This document shows positions 38,130 through 48,603 of a stretch of 64,000 nucleotides of DNA, piece after piece (position 1 is the first letter of the stretch; every line of letters starts with the position of its first letter). The notes below the pieces were generated by a model. It was not told the DNA's origin and searched no databases. It was given only the letters and a program-made list of their open reading frames with translations. This DNA comes from Micromonospora sp. CP22 (GTDB lineage Bacteria; Actinomycetota; Actinomycetes; Mycobacteriales; Micromonosporaceae). The stretch spans positions 1 to 64,000 of the forward strand of contig NZ_VCJO01000006.1 of NCBI RefSeq assembly GCF_009712475.1. The letters are read 5' to 3'. Position numbers and translations under genes: made by a program.

Positions 38130-40063
38130 TTGTAGCTCCGCTGCGTGGGGTGGACGTATTCGAAGTTCAGGTCTTCCTTGTGCAACACCGACGGCTCACC
38201 GGTGCCGGTGAACTCCCAGGCCGCGACGTACGCGAACCGCTCGTCGTCGCGCTGGGCCTCGCCCTCGGGAGTCTGGTGCTCGGCGCGGAAGTGGCCGCCG
38301 CAGGACTCCTCCCGGTGCAGGGCGTCAATGCACATCAGCTCGGCCAGTTCGAAGAAGTCGGCGACCCGGCCGGCCTTCTCCAGCGACTGGTTGAGCCCCT
38401 CACCGTTGCCCGGGACCCGTACCCGCTGCCAGAACTGGTCCCGCAGGGCGCGGATCTCGTCGATGGCCTTGCGCAGTCCGGCCTCGGAGCGCTCCATGCC
38501 GCAGTGTTCCCACATGATCTGGCCCAGTTCGCGGTGGAACGAGTCCACCGTCCGGTCCCCGTCGACCGCGAGCAGCCGCTGGATGCGGTCCTCCACGTCA
38601 CGACGGGCCTCGACGGCCGCCGGGTGGGTGGCGTCGACCTTCTCGAACGGACCGGCGGCGAGGTAGTTGGCGAGCGTGTTGGGCAGCACGAAGTACCCGT
38701 CGGCCAGGCCCTGCATCAGCGCCGAGGCGCCGAGCCGGTTCGCGCCGTGGTCGGAGAAGTTCGCCTCACCGATGACGAACAGGCCGGGGATGGTCGACTG
38801 GAGGTCGTAGTCGACCCAGAGCCCGCCCATCGTGTAGTGCACCGCCGGGTAGATCCGCATCGGCACCTCGTACGGGTCCTCGCCGGTGATCCGCTCGTAC
38901 ATCTCGAAGAGGTTGCCGTACTTGGCCTCGATGGCCTTGCGGCCGAGCCGCTCGATGGCGTCGGCGAAGTCGAGGTAGACCCCCAGCTTCGTCGGGCCCA
39001 CGCCCCGCCCCTCATCGCAGACGTTCTTCGCGGCGCGGGAGGCGATGTCGCGGGGCACCAGGTTGCCGAAGGACGGGTAGATGCGCTCCAGGTAGTAGTC
39101 GCGCTCGTCTTCCGGGATGTCGCGGGGGTCGCGGTCGTCGTCCTTGGCCTTCGGCACCCAGACCCGACCGTCGTTGCGCAGCGACTCGCTCATCAGGGTC
39201 AACTTCGACTGGTGGTCGCCGGAGACCGGGATGCAGGTCGGGTGGATCTGCGTGTAGCAGGGGTTGGCGAAGTACGCGCCCTTGCGGTGGGCCCGCCAGG
39301 TGGCGGTGACGTTGCAGCCCTTGGCGTTGGTGGAGAGGTAGAAGACGTTGCCGTAGCCGCCGGAGGCGAGGACCACGGCGTCGGCGAACTCCGTGGTGAT
39401 CTCACCGGTGACCATGTCCCGGACCACGATGCCCCGGGCCTTGCCGTCGACGACGATCAGTTCCAGCATCTCGTGCCGGGCGTTCATCTCCACGTTGCCC
39501 AGGCCGATCTGGCGCTCCAGCGCCTGGTACGCGCCGAGCAGCAACTGCTGGCCCGTCTGGCCCCGGGCGTAGAAGGTGCGCTGCACCTGCGCGCCACCGA
39601 AGGAGCGGGTGTCGAGCAGACCGCCGTACTCGCGGGCGAAGGGCACGCCCTGGGCGACGCACTGGTCGATGATGTTGACCGAGACCTCGGCCAGCCGGTG
39701 CACGTTCGACTCGCGGGAGCGGAAGTCGCCGCCCTTGACGGTGTCGTAGAAGAGCCGGTGCACCGAGTCGCCGTCGTTGCGGTAGTTCTTCGCGGCGTTG
39801 ATGCCGCCCTGCGCGGCGATCGAGTGCGCCCGGCGGGGGCTGTCCTGGTAGCAGTACGACTTGACCCGGTAGCCCTGCTCGGCGAGCGTGGCGGCGGCGG
39901 AGCCACCGGCCAGTCCGGTACCGACCACGATGACCGTCATCTTGCGGCGGTTGGCCGGGTTGACCAGCTTCGCCTCGAAGCGGCGACGCTCCCAGCGGGT
40001 CTCGATCGGCCCGTCGGGCGCCCTGGTGTCGGCGATCGGGTCGCCCTCGATGAACAGTTCCAT
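38126..40063 (-). CDS. sdhA: Succinate dehydrogenase/fumarate reductase flavoprotein subunit
   Basis: This 645-residue subunit oxidises succinate. The FAD motif reads [20 protein letters not shown], the covalent-flavin histidine region is [20 protein letters not shown], and the substrate-site motif THPTCIP-type is [13 protein letters not shown]. The GLWVDYD and [25 protein letters not shown] stretches are also typical. The ATG at 40063 lies two bases before the sdhC stop; the 162-codon upstream in-frame extension belongs to the sdhC region in another frame and is rejected. Its stop overlaps sdhB. Sequence type is that of the Bacillus/actinobacterial SdhA group. Confidence 0.96.
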   Translation of the reverse strand: MELFIEGDPIADTRAPDGPIETRWERRRFEAKLVNPANRRKMTVIVVGTGLAGGSAAATLAEQGYRVKSYCYQDSPRRAHSIAAQGGINAAKNYRNDGDSVHRLFYDTVKGGDFRSRESNVHRLAEVSVNIIDQCVAQGVPFAREYGGLLDTRSFGGAQVQRTFYARGQTGQQLLLGAYQALERQIGLGNVEMNARHEMLELIVVDGKARGIVVRDMVTGEITTEFADAVVLASGGYGNVFYLSTNAKGCNVTATWRAHRKGAYFANPCYTQIHPTCIPVSGDHQSKLTLMSESLRNDGRVWVPKAKDDDRDPRDIPEDERDYYLERIYPSFGNLVPRDIASRAAKNVCDEGRGVGPTKLGVYLDFADAIERLGRKAIEAKYGNLFEMYERITGEDPYEVPMRIYPAVHYTMGGLWVDYDLQSTIPGLFVIGEANFSDHGANRLGASALMQGLADGYFVLPNTLANYLAAGPFEKVDATHPAAVEARRDVEDRIQRLLAVDGDRTVDSFHRELGQIMWEHCGMERSEAGLRKAIDEIRALRDQFWQRVRVPGNGEGLNQSLEKAGRVADFFELAELMCIDALHREESCGGHFRAEHQTPEGEAQRDDERFAYVAAWEFTGTGEPSVLHKEDLNFEYVHPTQRSYK

Positions 40064-40065
40064 GG

Positions 40066-40758
40066 TCAGGACACCAATCCGGTGAGTACGGCGAACGGGA
40101 CCAGGAGGTAGCCGGCGCAGAGCGCGACGGCGAAGACCAGCGCCACCACCCGGGCCCGCTGCTCGCCACGCGGGGTCTGCTGGCCGAGGCTGCGCAGCGC
40201 GCTGAACACGCCGTGCCGCAGGTGGAAACCGAGGGTGACGACCGCCAGGGTGTAGAAGAGCGTGACGTACCAACGCTCCGGGGCGAAGTCGGCGACCACG
40301 TTCGCGTACGGCCGGGAGGAGTCGCCGACCGGGTTCAGCGTGCCGGTGGTCAGGTCGAGGATGTGGTAGACCACGAAGAGCAGGATGATCACGCCGCCCC
40401 ACCGCATGGTCCTCGCCGCGTAGCTGCCCCGGACCTTCTTGCGGTGGGCGTAGCGCACCGGGCGGGCGGCGCGGGCGCGCAACGCCAGGACCGTGGCGGC
40501 CCAGATGTGCAGGACGGCCGCGGTCACCAGGCCGACCCGCTGCACCCACAGGAACCCGCTGGCGGGAAGCAGCGGCACGCCGAGTTCGCGTAACCAGTGC
40601 GCGTAGTGGTCGAACGACGTCGCACCCGAGAAGATCTTCAGGTTGCCCAGCATGTGGGCGATGAGGAACAGCACCAGCAGGATGCCCGTCACCGCCATGA
40701 CGGCCTTGAGACCGACGTTGGATCGGATGGGCGACCGCGTTCTTGTCGTGACTACCAC
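40066..40758 (-). CDS. sdhC: Succinate dehydrogenase cytochrome b subunit
   Basis: This membrane anchor of succinate:quinone reductase has about five transmembrane helices and conserved histidines in [39 protein letters not shown] and [13 protein letters not shown], which bind two haems b in this family. It has 230 residues when started at the GTG at 40758, the family's usual length. An ATG at 40824 is in frame, but it lies inside the LysR-type palindrome and upstream of a good promoter, so the GTG is preferred and the message would be leaderless. It is the first gene of the operon; the adjacent divergent lysR may regulate it. Confidence 0.88.
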   Translation of the reverse strand: MVVTTRTRSPIRSNVGLKAVMAVTGILLVLFLIAHMLGNLKIFSGATSFDHYAHWLRELGVPLLPASGFLWVQRVGLVTAAVLHIWAATVLALRARAARPVRYAHRKKVRGSYAARTMRWGGVIILLFVVYHILDLTTGTLNPVGDSSRPYANVVADFAPERWYVTLFYTLAVVTLGFHLRHGVFSALRSLGQQTPRGEQRARVVALVFAVALCAGYLLVPFAVLTGLVS

Positions 40759-40765
40759 GCGACCG

Positions 40766-40795
40766 ACGCTAGGAGCAGTTTGATCAGTCGTCCAA
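40766..40795 (-). promoter_or_regulatory. Predicted sdhC promoter giving a leaderless mRNA
   Basis: On the minus strand a -35 TTGGAC (40795-40790) and a -10 TAGCGT (40771-40766, TANNNT type) are 18 bases apart. The -10 ends seven bases before the GTG at 40758, the distance expected for transcription starting at the start codon itself. Confidence 0.55.
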
Positions 40796-40816
40796 TGCAT
40801 CGACGTCGCAGTCTTG

Positions 40817-40831
40817 ATAGCCATAAGCTAT
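40817..40831. promoter_or_regulatory. LysR-type operator (T-N11-A palindrome) between sdhC and lysR
   Basis: ATAGC (40817-40821), CATAA and GCTAT (40827-40831) form a perfect inverted repeat containing the T-N11-A core typical of LysR-type regulators. It ends five bases before the lysR ATG and lies about 22 bases upstream of the sdhC -35, as expected for autorepression and sdhC control. Confidence 0.6.
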
Positions 40832-40835
40832 GTAG

Positions 40836-41768
40836 ATGCAGCTCCATCAGCTGAAGTACTTCGTTGCGGTTGCCGAAGTACGACATTTCACCCAGGCGGC
40901 CGACATCGTGGGCATCACCCAGCCTTCGTTGAGTAAGCAAATTCACGCGCTGGAGGACACCCTCGGTGCGCCCCTGTTCGAGCGGGTAAGGGGCAACATC
41001 ACCCTCACCGCGGCGGGGGAGGTCCTGCTGCCGCTGGCCAAGCGGATCCTCGCCGACGTCGACACCGCCGTCCGCGAGGTACAGGAACTCGTCGGCCTGC
41101 GCCGTGGTCGGGTACGCCTCGGCGCCACCCCCAGCCTGGCCACCTCGCTGGCCCCGCCGGTGCTGCGCCGGTTCCGTGACGCCCACCCCACCGTCGACCT
41201 TCGAGTGGAGGAGGGTGGCTCCCAGGATCTCGTCCGTGACCTGCTCCGCGGCGACCTCGACCTGGCGCTGATCATCATGCCGGCCCAGGGCGCCGACCCC
41301 GGACTGCGCGCCGACCCGATCCTCACCGAGAGCCTGGTGGTCGCCTCGGTCGACCCGGTGCCGTCCGCCACCCCCGGTGCCGACCTGCGCGTCGCCGACC
41401 TGCGCGACCAGCCACTGGTGATGTTCCGCGAGGGCTACGACCTGCGCGACGCCACCCTCCAGGCGTGCCGGGACGCCGGCTTCGAGCCGACCCTGTCGGT
41501 CGACGGTGGAGAGATGGACGCCGTGCTCAGCTTCGTCGAGGCCGGGCTGGGCATCGCCCTGGTCCCCGGCATCGCGGTGGCGCGCCGACCCGGCATCCGG
41601 GTCACCCGACTCGCCCCGCCCGGCGTACGCCGCACCATCGCCGTGGCCCGCCGCCGCGACGTGGTGCCCACCCACGCCGGCCGTGAACTGCGGCGCATCC
41701 TGCTCGACTACGTGCACACCGCCACCGCCACCGCGCAACTGCCACCCGGCGTCGAGCCGCTGAGCTGA
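40836..41768 (+). CDS. LysR-family transcriptional regulator, divergent from sdhCAB
   Basis: This 310-residue regulator has an N-terminal winged helix-turn-helix (residues 1-60: FVAVAEVRHFTQAADIVGIT then QPSLSKQIHALEDTLGAPLFER) and a C-terminal periplasmic-binding-protein-like effector domain (90-300). It is transcribed divergently from sdhCAB over a short gap that contains a T-N11-A palindrome, the classic arrangement of a LysR regulator and its target. The effector is unknown; a TCA-cycle or carbon signal is plausible. The ATG has no clear ribosome binding site, because the operator occupies the leader. Confidence 0.9.
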   Translation: MQLHQLKYFVAVAEVRHFTQAADIVGITQPSLSKQIHALEDTLGAPLFERVRGNITLTAAGEVLLPLAKRILADVDTAVREVQELVGLRRGRVRLGATPSLATSLAPPVLRRFRDAHPTVDLRVEEGGSQDLVRDLLRGDLDLALIIMPAQGADPGLRADPILTESLVVASVDPVPSATPGADLRVADLRDQPLVMFREGYDLRDATLQACRDAGFEPTLSVDGGEMDAVLSFVEAGLGIALVPGIAVARRPGIRVTRLAPPGVRRTIAVARRRDVVPTHAGRELRRILLDYVHTATATAQLPPGVEPLS

Positions 41769-41807
41769 TCAGCCGGACCGGTGTCGGATCGCGGCCGGAC
41801 GCGATCG

Positions 41808-41824
41808 CGGGCGACCTTCGCCCG
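41808..41824. terminator. Short hairpin between convergent lysR and hrpA genes
   Basis: CGGGCGA (41808-41814) and TCGCCCG (41818-41824) form a seven-base-pair stem with a three-base loop in the 70-base convergent gap. It could serve both strands; no T-tract is present. Confidence 0.4.
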
Positions 41825-41838
41825 ACGCGCCGGCCGGC

Positions 41839-45900
<4,062 letters not shown>

Positions 45901-46331
45901 GTCGTGGCCAAGGATAGGCAGCCACTTCCCGGACCGCCTCCTGGTTACCCCCTGCCCGGCCCTGTCCTGGTTAGCGCCTGTCCGGCCTGGCCGTCTCCCG
46001 CCTGGCCGTCTCCTGCCTGGCGCTCTCCTGCCTGGCGCTCCTGCGTGGTGGTGCCCGGCCCTTCCTGCGTGGTGGTCCGGCGCTGGTCGGCGGCACGGTG
46101 ACAATCCCTCTGGGGCTGCCCCTGCGCCTGCTTGCTCTGCTTCACTCGGCGCAACGGTCGCGGCCATGAACCGGTGCGTGGGTTGAAGCAGAGCGGCACC
46201 GGCCGGCCGGGACAGGGGAGTCGAAGGCGGGTAAGACGGGGCGGTGGTCTGGCACCAGCGTGTTGGCGGTCTATCGTTGATCGCCTTGCTGGATGTTGAG
46301 CGCGAGCTATGAGCGGACCACGGGGACACCG
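45901..46331. other. Repeat-bearing non-coding interval upstream of hrpA
   Basis: This 431-base divergent gap between hrpA and the deaminase gene contains the 15-bp tandem repeats described separately, two TGCGTGGTGGT copies just after them, and no convincing gene. A 65-codon + strand ORF (45904-46101) only translates the repeats as PAWPS/PAWRS units. Promoters for both flanking genes should lie here; none was identified with confidence. Confidence 0.5.
45976..46048. repeat. 15-bp imperfect tandem repeats (about 4.9 copies)
   Basis: Units of the type CCGTCTCCTGCCTGG lie at 45976-45990, 45991-46005, 46006-46020 and 46021-46035, with a truncated 13-base copy at 46036-46048. Copies differ by one to four bases. 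The array sits upstream of hrpA on its promoter side. Confidence 0.75.
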
Positions 46332-46754
46332 ATGACGATGCGCGACACCGATCGGGCGCTGGTGCAGGCCGCCAGCGCGGTGGCGAAGCTGCGCTGCCGC
46401 AGCGCCATGCACACGCTCGCCACGGCGGCCCGTACCCCTGACGGTCGGGTCATCTCCGCCGTGAACGTGGTGCACGCGACCGGCGGCGCGTGCCCTGAGA
46501 CGGTCGCCCTCGGCACCGCCGCCACCCAGGGCGTGACGGAGCTGGAGACCGTCGTGACGGTCGGCGACCGGGGCCGGTCCCTGGTCGCTCCCTGCGACGC
46601 CTGCCGCCAACTCCTCACCGACCGTTTCCCCGCCGTACGCGTCATCGTCGGCCCCCCCGACGCCCCCACCCCCCTCCCGCTAACCGACCTCCCCCGCCAC
46701 CCGACCCAAGATCCGGACAACTTCCCGGATGTTGCTGGGTCCGACGGCGCCTGA
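46332..46754 (+). CDS. Blasticidin-S-deaminase-like cytidine deaminase family protein
   Basis: This 140-residue zinc deaminase of the cytidine deaminase superfamily has zinc ligands and the catalytic Glu in GGACPETVALGTAA (Cys and Glu near 55-57) and the pair in PCDACRQLL (near 89). The flanking pattern NVVHATGG...CPETVALGTAA and the spacing to PCDACRQ closely follow blasticidin S deaminase (BSD), rather than B. subtilis Cdd. GGGGA lies six bases before the ATG at 46332; an in-frame upstream ATG at 46293 is less likely. Actual activity could be on cytidine, blasticidin S or another aminopyrimidine. The 3' end is embedded in a large palindrome. Confidence 0.85.
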   Translation: MTMRDTDRALVQAASAVAKLRCRSAMHTLATAARTPDGRVISAVNVVHATGGACPETVALGTAATQGVTELETVVTVGDRGRSLVAPCDACRQLLTDRFPAVRVIVGPPDAPTPLPLTDLPRHPTQDPDNFPDVAGSDGA

Positions 46755-46788
46755 GGCAGCAACTTCCCCGAAGTTGCTCGGATCTTGG
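46706..46788. terminator. Long imperfect palindrome between convergent genes
   Basis: Two 32-base arms (46706-46737 and 46757-46788) are inverted copies matching at 27 of 32 positions around a 19-base loop. The deaminase stop lies in the loop. The right arm also holds its own small AACTTC/GAAGTT palindrome. It sits between convergent genes, so a two-way terminator is plausible; a REP-like mobile hairpin is the alternative. Confidence 0.6.
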
Positions 46789-46795
46789 ACGGGGG

Positions 46796-47689
46796 TCACC
46801 CCGAGCGGCGGGTGAGGGTCTGGCGGAGTTCGGTGAGGAAGCCGTCGAAATCCTCGCGCATCCGCTTGGCAGTGACGTGCAGGACGATCCAGTCCTCGCC
46901 GAGGATGCGGTTGAGGCGTCGCCGGTCACGGTGGAACTGCTCAGGATCGTCGTGCCACAGTCCGTCGTACTCGACGGCCACCCGCAACTGCGGCCACGCC
47001 AGGTCGACCCGCGCGATGAACCTGCCCCCGCGGGTCACCACGAACTGGGTCACCGGCCTGGGCAGCCCGGCCAACACGATGCGTACCCGCAGCCGTGACT
47101 CGGGGATGGACTCGGCCCCGGCGTCGGCGAGCTCGACCACCCGCAGCAGTCGTCGCCAGCCGCGCAGACCGATCCGGCAGCGGGCGTACGCGGCGACCTG
47201 GTCGAGGCGCACCGTGCCTCGGGCGGCGAGCTGGTCCACGGTCGCCACCGCCTCCTCGACTGGGCACCACTGCGCAAGGTCCCAGCAGGTGCGCTCAGGG
47301 CTGGTCACCGGGACGTCGTCGCGCAGGATGATCTCGTCGCTGCCCAGCTCGGCGGTGTGCACGACCAGACCCGAGACCGGGCCGAACCGTCGTCCGGTCG
47401 GGACGAGCACGTCGATCGGCTCGTCGGCGGCCACCCCGCGAACGCCGAACAGCGCCGCGGCGCTGCGGCCCGCCACCGCGGCACCGGTGGGCAGCAGCAG
47501 TCGTGCCGCCGCCTGACAACGGGTGCGGTGCGACACCGTGAGATGGGAGTCCGCGTAGACATCCCGGAAGAGCTGACGCCAGGCTTTGCTGCGCAGCTCG
47601 GTGCGGGTGAGCAGCCCTCGGGCGACCATCTCGGAGCCTCGGAAGATGCGCCCCCGCAACTGGGCGGGCCGCCTCGGTGACACCGGCAT
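46796..47689 (-). CDS. AbiEi-like / DUF559 (Vsr-fold) domain protein
   Basis: This 297-residue protein has an N-terminal wing-like part (LTRTELRSKAWRQLFRDVYAD) resembling AbiEi antitoxin-type proteins, a middle region with ALFGVRG and TSPERTCWDLA, and a C-terminal DUF559/very-short-patch-repair-like fold. The last shows RVDLAWPQLRVAVEYDGLWHDDPEQFHRDRRRLNRI, where Asp, Glu and the later residues would form the endonuclease-like metal site. Such proteins are abundant in actinobacteria and mostly uncharacterised. No AbiEii-like toxin partner lies next to it, so it is an orphan. The ATG at 47689 follows GGTGGAG; the 40-codon upstream extension is rejected. Confidence 0.8.
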   Translation of the reverse strand: MPVSPRRPAQLRGRIFRGSEMVARGLLTRTELRSKAWRQLFRDVYADSHLTVSHRTRCQAAARLLLPTGAAVAGRSAAALFGVRGVAADEPIDVLVPTGRRFGPVSGLVVHTAELGSDEIILRDDVPVTSPERTCWDLAQWCPVEEAVATVDQLAARGTVRLDQVAAYARCRIGLRGWRRLLRVVELADAGAESIPESRLRVRIVLAGLPRPVTQFVVTRGGRFIARVDLAWPQLRVAVEYDGLWHDDPEQFHRDRRRLNRILGEDWIVLHVTAKRMREDFDGFLTELRQTLTRRSG

Positions 47690-47787
47690 CGCTCCACCTT
47701 GGCCGAGCGGTGACCGGCGTCGCTGCCCCTGTGGATAACTCCGGAACCTGTCGGGGACGGCCGGCCCTAACCGCCGACGAGGCGGCG

Positions 47788-47830
47788 TTGGTGTCGGGTC
47801 CGGATGCACGACCGGTGTCCGGACCCGACA
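47788..47830 (-). terminator. Hairpin terminator after the 47843-48484 gene
   Basis: A perfect 15-bp stem pairs 47788-47802 (GGTGTCGGGTCCGGA) with 47816-47830 around a 13-base loop, 13 bases beyond the stop of the minus-strand hypothetical gene. Confidence 0.65.
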
Positions 47831-47842
47831 CCGCTGACGTTC

Positions 47843-48484
47843 CTAGGCGGCGGACCAGATGGCGCGGAAGGCGGCGGCTTCGCCGGCGAGCCACCGTTCG
47901 ATCTCGTCGGGCTTGGCGCCCTCGGGCATTCGATGGGTGACGCCTCGGCGCACGTCGACCAGGACCGGCTCGGCGTGCGGGAGGACGGCGTCCATGTGCC
48001 GGGCGGTCAGGTGCAGCGCGGCCAGCAGCGCCTCATCACTGGGCGGAGCCTCGTCGAAGTGCAGGCGCACCGCCTCGGCGTGGCCGTCCGCGTACCGGAT
48101 GCCGAAGTGGGGGTTGATCTTGATCGGGAGGTCGCCGAGCATGGCGAGTGCGTCGCGGGTCTGGGCCAGGTCGACGCCGCGCGGCTCGCCGAGCGAGTGC
48201 AGCCACGCCGTCGCGCCGGGCACCAGCGCCTGGTAGAGCGGACGCCACCGGGGCTTGACCACGTCGACCACCTGCGCCAGGTGGGTGCCGCCGGTGTGGA
48301 AGGCGATGTCGGCCTTGAGCGCCTTGACGAACTGGCCGTGCGGGTTGAACCCGGAGCGGCTCGCGCGCTGTCGACGCAGGCCGCCGACGAAGCTGGCCTT
48401 GGTCGGGCCGGTGCGGTCGACGTACCGGGTGAAACCGAGGAGGGTGGCGTACGGCGAAAGAGGGGCGGAGATGGGCGCGGTCAC
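47843..48484 (-). CDS. Conserved hypothetical protein with palindromic operator upstream
   Basis: This soluble protein of about 213 residues has no recognised domain. It starts with an APISAPLSPYATLLGFTRYVDRTGP stretch, has GFNPHGQFVKALKADIAFHTGGTHL in the middle, and conserved-looking INPHFGIRYADGHAEAVRLHFDEAPPSDEALLA and RMPEGAKPDEIERWLAGEAAAFRAIW later. No signal peptide or membrane helix is present. GGGAGG ends six bases before a GTG at 48484, which is preferred over the ATG directly abutting it at 48490. An AT-rich palindrome lies 25-48 bases upstream, so the gene may have its own regulator. No function is proposed. Confidence 0.75.
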   Translation of the reverse strand: MTAPISAPLSPYATLLGFTRYVDRTGPTKASFVGGLRRQRASRSGFNPHGQFVKALKADIAFHTGGTHLAQVVDVVKPRWRPLYQALVPGATAWLHSLGEPRGVDLAQTRDALAMLGDLPIKINPHFGIRYADGHAEAVRLHFDEAPPSDEALLAALHLTARHMDAVLPHAEPVLVDVRRGVTHRMPEGAKPDEIERWLAGEAAAFRAIWSAA

Positions 48485-48508
48485 GAGCATCCTCCCAGGT
48501 CAGGAACT

Positions 48509-48532
48509 CGATTAGTACATATATTCTAATCG
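48509..48532. promoter_or_regulatory. AT-rich palindrome, probable operator
   Basis: CGATTAG (48509-48515) and CTAATCG (48526-48532) are perfect inverted repeats around a 10-base AT-only-like centre. The sequence stands out in this GC-rich DNA and lies directly upstream of the minus-strand hypothetical gene. No candidate regulator is adjacent. Confidence 0.6.
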
Positions 48533-48558
48533 ACGGGTCTGACATCGCCCAGGGAACG

Positions 48559-48593
48559 AAAGGGGCCGCCCGGGCATCCCGGACGGCCCCTTT
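48559..48593 (-). terminator. Intrinsic terminator of the DUF3516 helicase gene
   Basis: AAAGGGGCCG (48559-48568) pairs perfectly with CGGCCCCTTT (48584-48593), with an inner CCGGG/CCCGG stem. On the minus strand it is followed by TTTCGTT, a short U-tract, 11 bases past the helicase stop. Confidence 0.8.
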
Positions 48594-48603
48594 ACGGAAA
48601 ATC

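Noticed and set aside
38150..40111. 653-codon open frame on the + strand
   Set aside because: It is antisense to sdhA, which shows all family motifs.
40759..40824. Longer sdhC start at the ATG at 40824
   Set aside because: It lies within the LysR-type palindrome and upstream of the best promoter, and gives an atypical N-terminus.
45976..46048. CRISPR array
   Set aside because: Units are 15 bp, contiguous and without spacers; no cas gene in the window.
45904..46101. 65-codon + strand ORF with PAWPS/PAWRS units
   Set aside because: Only translates the 15-bp tandem repeats; no ribosome binding site or homology pattern.
45901..46329. 143-codon N-terminal extension of HrpA
   Set aside because: Low-complexity Pro/Gly/Arg sequence from repeats; the ATG at 45900 begins a family-like N-terminus.
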